DNA from: Selenomonadaceae bacterium
GTDB taxonomy: Bacteria > Bacillota > Negativicutes > Selenomonadales > Selenomonadaceae
DNA: 34,473 nucleotides
Reading direction: 5' to 3'
Assembly (NCBI GenBank): GCA_017446845.1
Contig: JAFSOQ010000137.1
Coordinates: 1 to 34,473, forward strand
Both the position numbers and the translations under genes were made by a program. Positions 16,922-24,603 of the stretch are shown here, piece after piece. The notes beneath the pieces were generated by a model, which was not told the origin of the DNA, made no database searches, and saw nothing but the letters and a program-made list of their open reading frames with translations. Numbering within the stretch: position 1 is the first letter of the stretch; each line of letters begins with the position of its first letter.

Positions 16922-17985
16922 AAATTTCCTTGCTTATAATCACGGGCGGAAAAAGTTCGCGGCTCGGTCAAGATAAAAGATTCGTCGAAGTCGGCGGAGT
17001 CGGCTTGCTTGAAAATATTTTAAGTAAAGCCGTTGCTCAAAACTTCGCCGAAATTTTTTTGTGCGTAGAAGAAAATTTGCCCGCGCTGAAAATTTTGGCG
17101 GAAAAATTCGGCGCAAAACTTTTGGTCGACGAAATTAAGGACGCGGGAGCATTGGCAGGAATATCGAACGGACTTGCACACATCAAAACGGATTGGGCGT
17201 TGGCGATTTCAGCCGACATGCCCTTTTTTGATTTTGAGACGATGCGTCCGCTCACAGAAAAATTTTCGGCGGCTCAAGCGGTCGTCCCGATTGTCGGCGG
17301 AAAATTTCAACCGCTTGCGGCTTTTTATCGTCAAGAAGTCGCAGAAATTTTTTCACGAGAACTTTTGAACGGGCAACGGAAAATTTTCTCGGCAATAAAA
17401 AAAATCCCGCACGAACTTGCAGAACTTCCAAACGCAGAAATTTTTTTCAACGTCAACACCCGCGCAGATTTGAAACTCGCACGTGGTCGGGCAGAAAATC
17501 TTTCGCGAACGACGCCGATAATTTCAATTGTCGCACCCGAATCGGGCACGGGTAAAACTGCTTTTATCGAACGGCTGATTAAAATTTTCGCTGCGCAGAA
17601 AATTTCGGTCGGCGTGATTAAAAGCGACGCGCACGGCTTTAATCTCGACTTGGAAGGCAAGGACAGTTATAAATTTCAAACGGCGGGCGCAAAATCTGTC
17701 GCTGTCGTCTCGCCGAACGCCTGGTTCATGATTCAAAACGAGCGCGAAAATTTTTTTGCCGTCGCGCAGAAGATGACAGGCGTCGATTTAATTTTGACGG
17801 AGAGCCGCACGAAAAATTTTTTCCCGACGATTTCTCTTTGGCGCGGAAAAGGTGCAGTCATTGCCGACGAAAAAGTTGCCGCGATTTTTACGAGTAAGCC
17901 CGAAAAATCCAACGATATTTATCAATTCGACATTAACGACTTTGACGCCGCAGAAAAAATTTGTAAATTCCTCGCGGGCTTTTGA
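16918..17985 (+). CDS. MobA-MobB fusion: molybdenum cofactor guanylyltransferase with GTPase domain
   Basis: This 355-residue protein joins two steps of bis-MGD formation. Residues 1-195 are MobA, which adds GMP to Mo-molybdopterin: the nucleotide loop LIITGGKSSRLGQDKRF, DAGALAGISNGL and SADMPFF with the metal-binding Asp. Residues 200-355 are MobB, a P-loop protein (Walker A APESGTGKT near 206-214, KSDAHGFNLDLEGKDSYKF, LILTESRTKNFFP). ATG 16918 overlaps the preceding stop (ATGA) and has GGAG upstream. A guanylyltransferase implies that the cell makes DMSO-reductase-family enzymes such as nitrate reductase or formate dehydrogenase, none of which is in the window. Its stop is directly adjacent to the stop of the convergent regulator gene, without spacer or terminator. 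Confidence 0.93.
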   Translation: MKISLLIITGGKSSRLGQDKRFVEVGGVGLLENILSKAVAQNFAEIFLCVEENLPALKILAEKFGAKLLVDEIKDAGALAGISNGLAHIKTDWALAISADMPFFDFETMRPLTEKFSAAQAVVPIVGGKFQPLAAFYRQEVAEIFSRELLNGQRKIFSAIKKIPHELAELPNAEIFFNVNTRADLKLARGRAENLSRTTPIISIVAPESGTGKTAFIERLIKIFAAQKISVGVIKSDAHGFNLDLEGKDSYKFQTAGAKSVAVVSPNAWFMIQNERENFFAVAQKMTGVDLILTESRTKNFFPTISLWRGKGAVIADEKVAAIFTSKPEKSNDIYQFDINDFDAAEKICKFLAGF

Positions 17986-18660
17986 TTATTCAATATTGCA
18001 AATTTCCCGCCCGCAGTTCTCGCACTGAATCTCCTGCTTTAAAAAATCTATGTCGCGAATAAAAATCAGTCCGTCGCGAATGTCAATCACATTTTGCCGC
18101 CGTAAATCGCTCAACATGCGGTTCAAACTCTCACGCGCCGTCGCCGAATAATTTGCAAGTTCCTGATTCGTCAGCGGAACTGTGATTAAAATTCCGCCGT
18201 CGACTTCCTGCCCGTAACTGTTCGCAAATCGAATCAGCGTCGAATAAATCGCGCCCTTTTTGCCGTAGAGGACAAGGTCGCGGAATTTTGAATGTTGCTT
18301 GCGCATGTGCATACCGATTATTTTCAGCAGGTTAATCGCAAGCGACGGTTTTTTTTCAAGCCAGCTGTGCAGCGTCGAAAATTCTATCGCGTAGACTTCC
18401 GACGGGCTTTGCGCTATCGCGTTAAAAATGTAAACGGGCACTTCCTCATAAAGCGGCAACTCACCGATTATACTTCCTCGCGTCGCCAATCTCAGCGACA
18501 AAACTCGCCCGCTTTCCGCAAATTTAGTGATAAATATCTGCCCGCTCCGCACGAAGTAAAAATATTTTGCGTGGTCGCCCTCATGAAATAAATATTCGCC
18601 GGGTTGCAATGCGACGACTTTGCCGGGTATCTCGTAAAACTGCCGAATCATCGAATCCAA
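17986..18660 (-). CDS. Crp/Fnr-family transcriptional regulator
   Basis: This is a cyclic-nucleotide-type sensor fused to a winged helix. I prefer the start TTG 18660, 10 bases after GGAGGA; an ATG at 18690 lies inside a 7-base tandem repeat. In the 224-residue form the beta-roll (about 10-115: LQPGEYLFHEGDHAKYFYFV, RGSIIGELPLYEE) is followed by the dimer helix and the helix-turn-helix LTNQELANYSATARESLNRM. Its recognition helix has R176, E177 and R181, the same R-E-x3-R pattern E. coli CRP uses to read TGTGA. Such sites occur at both the hcp and narK promoters, so I infer that it activates them. The only cysteines are C213, C216 and C221 at the extreme C-terminus (CENCGREIC), a possible metal or redox site. 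The effector is unknown; the FNR-type N-terminal cluster is absent. Confidence 0.88.
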   Translation of the reverse strand: MDSMIRQFYEIPGKVVALQPGEYLFHEGDHAKYFYFVRSGQIFITKFAESGRVLSLRLATRGSIIGELPLYEEVPVYIFNAIAQSPSEVYAIEFSTLHSWLEKKPSLAINLLKIIGMHMRKQHSKFRDLVLYGKKGAIYSTLIRFANSYGQEVDGGILITVPLTNQELANYSATARESLNRMLSDLRRQNVIDIRDGLIFIRDIDFLKQEIQCENCGREICNIE

Positions 18661-18684
18661 TGAAATCTTCTCCTCCAAAAAATT

Positions 18685-18705
18685 CCTCATTCCCAATTCC
18701 CAATT
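18685..18705. repeat. Heptamer tandem repeat upstream of the regulator gene
   Basis: CCTCATT-CCCAATT-CCCAATT are three consecutive units of 7 bases, two identical. It resembles the heptamer elements around rpsB and tsf and lies where the leader of the regulator mRNA should be. Confidence 0.6.
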
Positions 18706-18733
18706 ATTTTATACCCGCGATTTTATTTAGCCG

Positions 18734-18776
18734 TGTGACTATTATCACTTACACTTGAAAAAATTTTTTCTATACT
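18734..18776 (+). promoter_or_regulatory. narK promoter with Crp/Fnr-type operator centred at -41.5
   Basis: TGTGA-CTATTA-TCACT (18734-18749) matches the CRP-type consensus at 9 of 10 positions. The -35 box CTTACA (18748-18753), a 17-base spacer and the -10 box TATACT (18771-18776) follow exactly as at hcp, giving an operator centre of -41.5. It lies between the divergent regulator and narK genes, so it may also control the regulator itself. Confidence 0.78.
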
Positions 18777-18804
18777 TATCTCAACAAAAAGGAGAGTGGT
18801 AATT

Positions 18805-20148
18805 ATGGCGGAAGATATTTTAAAATCGCTCGGCGAAAATCCTTCGCGCAAGGAAATTTTGGCGAAGTGGGATCCCGAAAATGAGGCTTTCTGGAAAAAG
18901 TTCGGCGAAAAAATTGCCAAACAAAATCTTTACACCTCGACTTGGGCTTTGACCTTATCTTTTGTCGTCTGGACGCTTTGGGCGACAATCGCCGCGCAGC
19001 TCAATCAAATCGGCTTCAATTTTTCTCAAGCGGAAATTTTTACGCTCGCGTCTTTGCCCGGACTCGTCGGCGCAACTTGCCGATTGTTTTATACTTACAT
19101 GCCGGGATTGCTCGGAGGAAAAAATTGGACGTTATTTTCAACTGCACTTTTACTTTTGCCGATTATCGGGCTGGGCACCGCGCTCCAAGATACTTCAACT
19201 TCTTACGATACACTTTTCATGCTCGTCGCGCTTATCGGCATTGCGGGCGGAAATTTTTCGTCGTCCATGGCAAACATCGGCTTTTTCTTCCCGAAAAAAA
19301 ATAAAGGACTCGCACTCGGAATAAATGCGGGCGTCGGCAACTTGGGCGTCTCGCTGATTTATTTGACTGCTCCGATTTTGCTCGGCATGAGTTTCGGCGG
19401 ATTGTTCGGCGACCCGCTGATTAACGTAAAAACCGGCGCGGAAGTTTATATTCAATCTGTTTGCTACGCGTGGGCTGTCCCGACCGTTTTAACGCTCGTT
19501 TTAATCTGGATTTTCATGGACAATCTGCCGCTGCCCAAACAAAGCCCCAAAAGTATTCTCTCAATTTTCGGCAATAAACATACTTGGCTGATGACTTGGA
19601 TTTATACTTGCGGTTTCGGTCAATTCATCGGCTATTCCGCCGCGTTAATGCTTTTGCTTACGAACGAATTCCCCGAAGTCAGTATGGCTTGGGGGGCATT
19701 CTTGGGACCGTTCATCGGCGCGGGCATGAGACCTGTCGGCGGCTGGCTTGCTGATAAATTCAACAGCGGCTCCAAAGTTACATTGTATTCTTTAATCTTA
19801 ATGCTTGCCTCGATTATCGTTGTTTTGCTCGGCTTGCAAGCGCACAGCTTTATAATGTTCTTCGCGGCGTTCCTGCTTTTGTTCCTGACGACCGGTTTTG
19901 TAAACGGTGCCTCCTTCCGAATGATTCCTTACATTTTTAACAATCCGTTTCATGCCTCGCTGGTCACGGGTTTCACCGCCGCCATTGCCGCTTACGGCGC
20001 ATTTTTGATTCCGAAAATTTTCGGCTGGGCTTATTCCAATTATGAAATCGTCACGCCCGCTTTCTACGTGCTGATTGCTTTCACCGTCATTACAATCGGT
20101 ATCACTTGGTTTTTCTACGCTCGTTCCAATTCCGGTATCAAGTGCTGA
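18805..20148 (+). CDS. narK: NarK-type nitrate/nitrite transporter (MFS)
   Basis: This is an inner-membrane major-facilitator transporter of the nitrate/nitrite porter family. ATG 18805 follows AAAGGAGAG; the GTG at 18796 would overlap that site. The 447-residue protein has a cytoplasmic head DPENEAFWKKFGEKIAKQNL, typical of NarK proteins, then about 12 membrane helices. The family signature is clear: IAGGNFSSSMANIGFFFPKK followed by KGLALGINAGVGNLGVS. The second half has the matching glycine-rich helix GAGMRPVGGWLADKFNSG and FVNGASFRMIPYIF. The likely role is nitrate uptake and/or nitrite export, in line with the Crp-type promoter shared with hcp. The nearby cofactor operon suggests a molybdenum nitrate reductase elsewhere in the genome. 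A strong terminator follows, so it is a single-gene unit. Confidence 0.92.
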   Translation: MAEDILKSLGENPSRKEILAKWDPENEAFWKKFGEKIAKQNLYTSTWALTLSFVVWTLWATIAAQLNQIGFNFSQAEIFTLASLPGLVGATCRLFYTYMPGLLGGKNWTLFSTALLLLPIIGLGTALQDTSTSYDTLFMLVALIGIAGGNFSSSMANIGFFFPKKNKGLALGINAGVGNLGVSLIYLTAPILLGMSFGGLFGDPLINVKTGAEVYIQSVCYAWAVPTVLTLVLIWIFMDNLPLPKQSPKSILSIFGNKHTWLMTWIYTCGFGQFIGYSAALMLLLTNEFPEVSMAWGAFLGPFIGAGMRPVGGWLADKFNSGSKVTLYSLILMLASIIVVLLGLQAHSFIMFFAAFLLLFLTTGFVNGASFRMIPYIFNNPFHASLVTGFTAAIAAYGAFLIPKIFGWAYSNYEIVTPAFYVLIAFTVITIGITWFFYARSNSGIKC

Positions 20149-20170
20149 TTACTTACGAAAAATATTTTTT

Positions 20171-20204
20171 GGCAGGAAAAATTTCAATCCTGCCTAATTT
20201 TTTT
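20171..20204 (+). terminator. Rho-independent terminator after narK
   Basis: GGCAGGA (20171-20177) and TCCTGCC (20188-20194) form a perfect seven-pair stem, followed by TAATTTTTTTT. It lies between narK and the restriction-modification gene. Confidence 0.9.
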
Positions 20205-20221
20205 GCGTAGGAGGTGCTCTC

Positions 20222-22606
20222 ATGAAGAAAAATCATCTGTTCGATAACATTTCAACCGCTCAAACCGAAGAAGAACTTAAATTTCACTTCGTTAACTTCT
20301 TCAAACTGCCTATCAACACTAAAAATCGCGTCGACCTCTACACCGAGCAAATTTTATTCGAGTTCAAACTCAATTCCAATCTCAAAAACATTCAAACCCG
20401 CGCCGAAGTCATTGCTCAAGCTCTTTACTACGTCCGCAGATTAAATTTCGGCGATGATGACCGCTCCCCGTCCGATAATGTTTGCATTGTCACCAAAAAT
20501 TTCGCCGCAATCTTCCCAACTACAGATTTTGCCGATTTTTATACAAAAAATACTTACGATTGGGATTTAAAGCCCTCTTCGCCGTGTAAAAAGCTCGTCG
20601 CTGACCTCACGCGCTCCGAAATCGTCATTCACGCTCACATTTACGATTTTTCCAACGTTCAAGAGGATATTGCCTTCGCCACGCTCATTATGAACATTCG
20701 CAAGCGGCAATCGTCTCTGTTCAATCTCAAAAAGAAAATCACCGATAAAAATTTCTATCAAGTCTTCCAACATTGGAAAAAATTTTTCGGCGAGGCTGTT
20801 CAAAACGGGCACAAAGCCTCCGAATATTTTGTTACCGACATTGAACAGGGCAAAACTTCTCTCGTCGATAATAACAGCGTAATTTTCAGACTCAGCGGCG
20901 GCGAAATTAAAGAAAAACTCATCAATCCCGACGAATACAAATATTTTTGGAATCACTACGAAAAAATTTCTTCCGCGCGAGATATTATTGCCATTCGTCA
21001 GAAAATGGACCGCATTACCGAAATTAATTTGCGCCGTTTCACCGGTGAATTTTATACGCCCGTCGATTTTGCAAAAAAAGCCTTCGATTATCTGGTCAGA
21101 ACGGTCGGTGAGTGGTGGAAAGATAAAAATTTTCGGCTTTGGGATATGGCGGCGGGAACCGGCAATCTCGAATTCGCGATTCCGCTCGATGCGCACAAAT
21201 TTTGCTACGTTTCCACGTTGATTAAGGACGAGGCGGACTATTGCGCGAATATTTTCCCCGACGCTACCGTTTTTCAATTCGATTTCCTCAACGATTCTGC
21301 CGATAAATTGCCAAAAAAACTTCGCGACGACCTAAATAACCCGAATATCAAATGGATTATCTTTATTAATCCTCCTTACGCCACCGCGAATAACAATCAG
21401 AACAAAAATATCAACAAAAATAAAGTCTCAATGACTGAAATTCGTAAGATTATGACGGCAGAAAAAATGGGAGCAGCTAGCAGAGAATTATATTCCCAGT
21501 TCATTTATCGAATCAGCAAAGATTTTGCCAATCGTCAGGTATGGTTAGGCATTTTTTCAAAGATTAAATATATGAATTCAACAAATGACCAAATATTACG
21601 TGACAAAGTCTTCCATTATAATTTTGAACGCGGCTTTATGTTTAATTCCAAGAATTTTGAGGGCTGCAAAGCGCAATTTCCCGTTAGTTTTATCGTTTGG
21701 AACTTGTCGGAGCATATTCCTTTGGAAAAGCAAGAAATTTTACTTGATATTTATGATAATGTCGTTGAAAAGGTAGCAGAAAAAATTTGTAGACTCGCGC
21801 GGCTGGAAGAATTTTTAAGCGAATGGCCTTATCGTCCTCCCGGAATAAAAAAATTTCCGCCTATGTCGAGCGGATTAACTGTTGCTTACGAAAATAAGAA
21901 TAAAGCTGATACAATAGGTGAAAATTTTTTGGCGTCGTTAATGTGTAAGGGAAATGACTTCGTAAATCAAAATTATACAGCGTTTTTATCAGGACCTTAT
22001 GCGAGTTTTGGCGCATTTTCAATCACAGCGGAGAATTTTGAACAGGCAATGATAGTGCACATGGTGCGTCGGTTGCCAAAAGCGACGTGGCTCAATGACC
22101 GCGACCAATTTTTACAGCCGAACAAAGAATTGCCGCGCGAATTTATAACGGACGCAGTAATTTGGAGTTTATTTGCGCCGTCGAATCAAACCGCGAGCCT
22201 GAAAGACGTGGAATATGAGGAGGAAGTCTATCAAATACGAAATAATTTTTATCCGTTTTTGTTGTCGGAGGTAAAAAGCTGGTCATGCAGTTCGTTTTCG
22301 ATAGCCGCGCAGTTAGAAATGCCTCAAGAGGACAGATTCGCGGCGTTGTGGATAAAAAATAACCGCGCAAGCCTTTCTGACGAGGCGTTGGCGGTTTTAA
22401 ATGCGGGACGAGAAATTTACAAGCGATTTTACGCGGAATTGAAACGATTGGACGTTCGCAAATGGAAAATCGATAATTGGGACGCGGGCTGGTATCAAAT
22501 ACGTATGAGTTTGGACGCGACGATAGATTTATCAGCTTTAAGGGAGAAACTTTTGCCGCAGATATACGAGTTGGGCTTTTTAAGAGATGAAGTGCGATAT
22601 TTTTAG
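20222..22606 (+). CDS. Single-chain restriction-modification enzyme (type IIG-like N6-adenine methylase)
   Basis: ATG 20222 follows TAGGAGGTG. The 794-residue product combines what restriction systems often split. Residues 1-110 look like a PD-(D/E)XK nuclease (D38, then E47-F-K49 in ILFEFKLNSN, then AQALYYVRRL as the usual Q-x-x-x-Y helix). A helical linker follows, then an N6-adenine methylase core: TGEFYTPVDFAKKAF near 277, SAM motif DMAAGTGN (308-315) and catalytic NPPY (383-386). The C-terminal part (about 530-794) lacks known motifs and is probably the target-recognition region. No separate specificity subunit lies nearby, fitting type IIG. Codon use appears to shift near 21400, where C-ending codons become rarer, as if the second half had a different origin. 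It converges on the dynamin operon with a 16-base gap. Whether it cuts or only methylates cannot be told. Confidence 0.83.
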   Translation: MKKNHLFDNISTAQTEEELKFHFVNFFKLPINTKNRVDLYTEQILFEFKLNSNLKNIQTRAEVIAQALYYVRRLNFGDDDRSPSDNVCIVTKNFAAIFPTTDFADFYTKNTYDWDLKPSSPCKKLVADLTRSEIVIHAHIYDFSNVQEDIAFATLIMNIRKRQSSLFNLKKKITDKNFYQVFQHWKKFFGEAVQNGHKASEYFVTDIEQGKTSLVDNNSVIFRLSGGEIKEKLINPDEYKYFWNHYEKISSARDIIAIRQKMDRITEINLRRFTGEFYTPVDFAKKAFDYLVRTVGEWWKDKNFRLWDMAAGTGNLEFAIPLDAHKFCYVSTLIKDEADYCANIFPDATVFQFDFLNDSADKLPKKLRDDLNNPNIKWIIFINPPYATANNNQNKNINKNKVSMTEIRKIMTAEKMGAASRELYSQFIYRISKDFANRQVWLGIFSKIKYMNSTNDQILRDKVFHYNFERGFMFNSKNFEGCKAQFPVSFIVWNLSEHIPLEKQEILLDIYDNVVEKVAEKICRLARLEEFLSEWPYRPPGIKKFPPMSSGLTVAYENKNKADTIGENFLASLMCKGNDFVNQNYTAFLSGPYASFGAFSITAENFEQAMIVHMVRRLPKATWLNDRDQFLQPNKELPREFITDAVIWSLFAPSNQTASLKDVEYEEEVYQIRNNFYPFLLSEVKSWSCSSFSIAAQLEMPQEDRFAALWIKNNRASLSDEALAVLNAGREIYKRFYAELKRLDVRKWKIDNWDAGWYQIRMSLDATIDLSALREKLLPQIYELGFLRDEVRYF

Positions 22607-22622
22607 CTTGAAAAAATTTTTA

Positions 22623-22856
22623 TTACATTTCGCTTCTGCAGAACTTTTCAATCAGAGCAAGGTATTTGACGGCGCGCTTATAATTTCCGAAATTCAACGA
22701 AGTTATGACGGTTTGAAAAAGCGCGTCAATAAATTCGATTTCTTCTTGCTTGGCGATATTGCCTTCAAGAATTGCTCGACGGATTTTATCGCTCGTCAAA
22801 TATTTTTCTTCCAATTTGCCAAGCAAATTATAAATTATCGTTTCTTGATTGTTCAT
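22623..22856 (-). CDS. Small helical protein of the dynamin operon
   Basis: This 77-residue protein is the last of six co-transcribed genes. It starts at ATG 22856, overlapping the upstream stop in ATGA. It is mostly charged and predicted helical (LLGKLEEKYLTSDKIRRAIL, then KYLALIEKFCRSEM), without signal peptide, membrane helix or metal motif. I do not recognise a family. Its strict coupling to the coiled-coil gene suggests an adaptor or a partner of that protein. Confidence 0.7.
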   Translation of the reverse strand: MNNQETIIYNLLGKLEEKYLTSDKIRRAILEGNIAKQEEIEFIDALFQTVITSLNFGNYKRAVKYLALIEKFCRSEM

Positions 22857-23485
22857 CTTAATTTTCTCGCCAAATTTTCTATCAGCTCAACATCTTTAGC
22901 TGTCATGTTGTTATATTGATTCAATAATGCTTTGTAAAATTCTTCTTGTCGGTTCATTGTCCTCATTAACTCTTGCAATGCCTCATTGACTTTTGAAATT
23001 TCTTTGACATTGCCGGACAACGTTTCAATCTCGTCGAGGATGGATTTAGCCGACTTGTGCAAATCTTTCAATTTGTCGCTGTTATTCTCGATAATCTCTG
23101 CATTGCCTTTGATATTGTTCAAGGTGTCGGACGTCTCGGAAACATTTTCGGCGAGCTTCCCCACGGAATCATTAAATGTATCGTCAAGATTTTCAATCGC
23201 CTCAACGACTTCTTTAAGTTGGACGGTTGTGGAGTTTTGAGACTGATTAAACTTCTCCTCAAAATTTTTTATCAAAAGCTCCGTTTGATTTCCGATGATT
23301 TGAGTTTGTTTTTCCTTGTCGTCAAAATATTTTTTTATTCCGCCGTAAAAAAATCCGCTCGAAATGATAAATGCCGTGCCGCTGCCGACCAAAGCTATCA
23401 TTTCATTCACGGGCGCAGAAATTAAAAGTATCGCCGCCAATGCGCCGCAAAAAGACAATGACAGCTGAACTTCTTTTGAACTCAT
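22853..23485 (-). CDS. Membrane-anchored coiled-coil protein of the dynamin operon
   Basis: This 210-residue protein starts at ATG 23485 behind AAAGGGTGA and overlaps both neighbours by 4 bases. Residues about 8-25 (LSFCGALAAILLISAPV) and 28-50 (MIALVGSGTAFIISSGFFYGG) are two membrane helices forming a hairpin. The remaining 155 residues are one long, polar heptad-type coiled coil (for example NLDDTFNDSVGKLAENVSET and ILDEIETLSGNVKEISKVNE), reminiscent of chemoreceptor signalling stalks but without their conserved hairpin tip. I do not recognise a named family. I infer that it anchors or positions the dynamin-like GTPases at the cytoplasmic membrane. Confidence 0.78.
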   Translation of the reverse strand: MSSKEVQLSLSFCGALAAILLISAPVNEMIALVGSGTAFIISSGFFYGGIKKYFDDKEKQTQIIGNQTELLIKNFEEKFNQSQNSTTVQLKEVVEAIENLDDTFNDSVGKLAENVSETSDTLNNIKGNAEIIENNSDKLKDLHKSAKSILDEIETLSGNVKEISKVNEALQELMRTMNRQEEFYKALLNQYNNMTAKDVELIENLARKLR

Positions 23486-24603
23486 TGAATCACCCTTTCA
23501 AAATTTTTTATGTAATCGTCCAGTGTCGATTGCAAAATTTTTTTCGTGTCCTCCATGACAAATTTGCGCAATCGCTGACTGTATTCGGCATTGATTCCGT
23601 AAAATCGTCCGCTCCTGTCGCTGGTCAATTTCTTATAGGTGACGACATCGCGAGCCTCATACGAAGAGATACCGCCGGAAAATTTCCCGCCCGACATGCG
23701 CTCCGAAAATTTTGCTTTCAAAACTCGAATCAAGTAAAGTTTTGTCTGTTCGATCCTTTGAGAAGAAATTTTTCCGTCAAAGTCGCCCGTCAAAATGTAG
23801 CCGCAAATTTCGACCAAATAATTCAGCGTGCCTGCCGAAGAAGTGTTGGCGGGGAAAAGTTTTTTCAGCGCGGCTTCGTTGTAAGCCTCCCAAAAAGAAT
23901 TTTTATTACTGAACTTGACCGAATCAAACGAGCAAATTTTATTCATCGTCGACAAACTCAAGCAACCGCCCGTGTCATCACAATCAAACAGAAAATCTTC
24001 ATAGAGAAAATCCAATTCGTACATTCTGCCGTAAATTTCTTCCAGCTCATGCGACAAAAGTTTTTTGTACTTTTGAAGCAAGGATTCATGACGATACAAA
24101 ACATTTATGACATCGGCGGCAGAACGAAAAAAAATAACGTCAAGTCCTTGCGACTCGTAATTTTTTTTTGCCTCAATAACTGCGTCGTCAAGGCGGTCAA
24201 GGTCGGTGCTTCCCTGCCTGTGAAGTAAATCCATTACGACGATTGTCAGCGGCGGACGATTTCTCGTCAATCTTTGCCACGTTTCTATAAGTTGCTGCGT
24301 CGAATCTTTTCCAAGCGGGAATTCCTCAAAAATTATGATTCGCGAAAAATTGTCATAGTTTTCTTTCCAACTGTCGTCTTCGGCTTTCGGCAACAAAATT
24401 TTTATGCCAGGCGGTGTCTTGAAGCTTGCGATAAGGAAAAGTTCTTCCCTTTTTTGAATTTGGGAAATTGTTTCGCCGTGCTCCAGCAGGAGAGAAAAAT
24501 TTTCGTAATCCGTCGGCAAATTTCCTGCAAGATTTTTGGAAAAAATAAACCGCGATTTGTCACCGAGAAAAAGCAACTTATTTTCGAGAGAAAAATTTTT
24601 CAT
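23482..24603 (-). CDS. Uncharacterised 373-residue protein of the dynamin operon
   Basis: The start ATG 24603 overlaps the stop of the preceding GTPase gene in ATGA; a TTG two codons upstream is less likely. The product is soluble-looking, with no signal peptide or membrane helix. Its N-terminal half alternates strands and helices in a Rossmann-like rhythm (SRIIIFEEFPLGKDSTQQLI, PPLTIVVMDLLHRQGSTDLD, LDVIFFRSAADVINVLYRHE). The C-terminal half is helical and lysine-rich and ends in DDYIKNFERV. I see no P-loop, catalytic triad or nuclease motif and cannot name a family. It overlaps its downstream neighbour by 4 bases, so it is very likely part of the same machine, perhaps its sensor or effector. 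That role is a guess. Confidence 0.78.
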   Translation of the reverse strand: MKNFSLENKLLFLGDKSRFIFSKNLAGNLPTDYENFSLLLEHGETISQIQKREELFLIASFKTPPGIKILLPKAEDDSWKENYDNFSRIIIFEEFPLGKDSTQQLIETWQRLTRNRPPLTIVVMDLLHRQGSTDLDRLDDAVIEAKKNYESQGLDVIFFRSAADVINVLYRHESLLQKYKKLLSHELEEIYGRMYELDFLYEDFLFDCDDTGGCLSLSTMNKICSFDSVKFSNKNSFWEAYNEAALKKLFPANTSSAGTLNYLVEICGYILTGDFDGKISSQRIEQTKLYLIRVLKAKFSERMSGGKFSGGISSYEARDVVTYKKLTSDRSGRFYGINAEYSQRLRKFVMEDTKKILQSTLDDYIKNFERVIQ

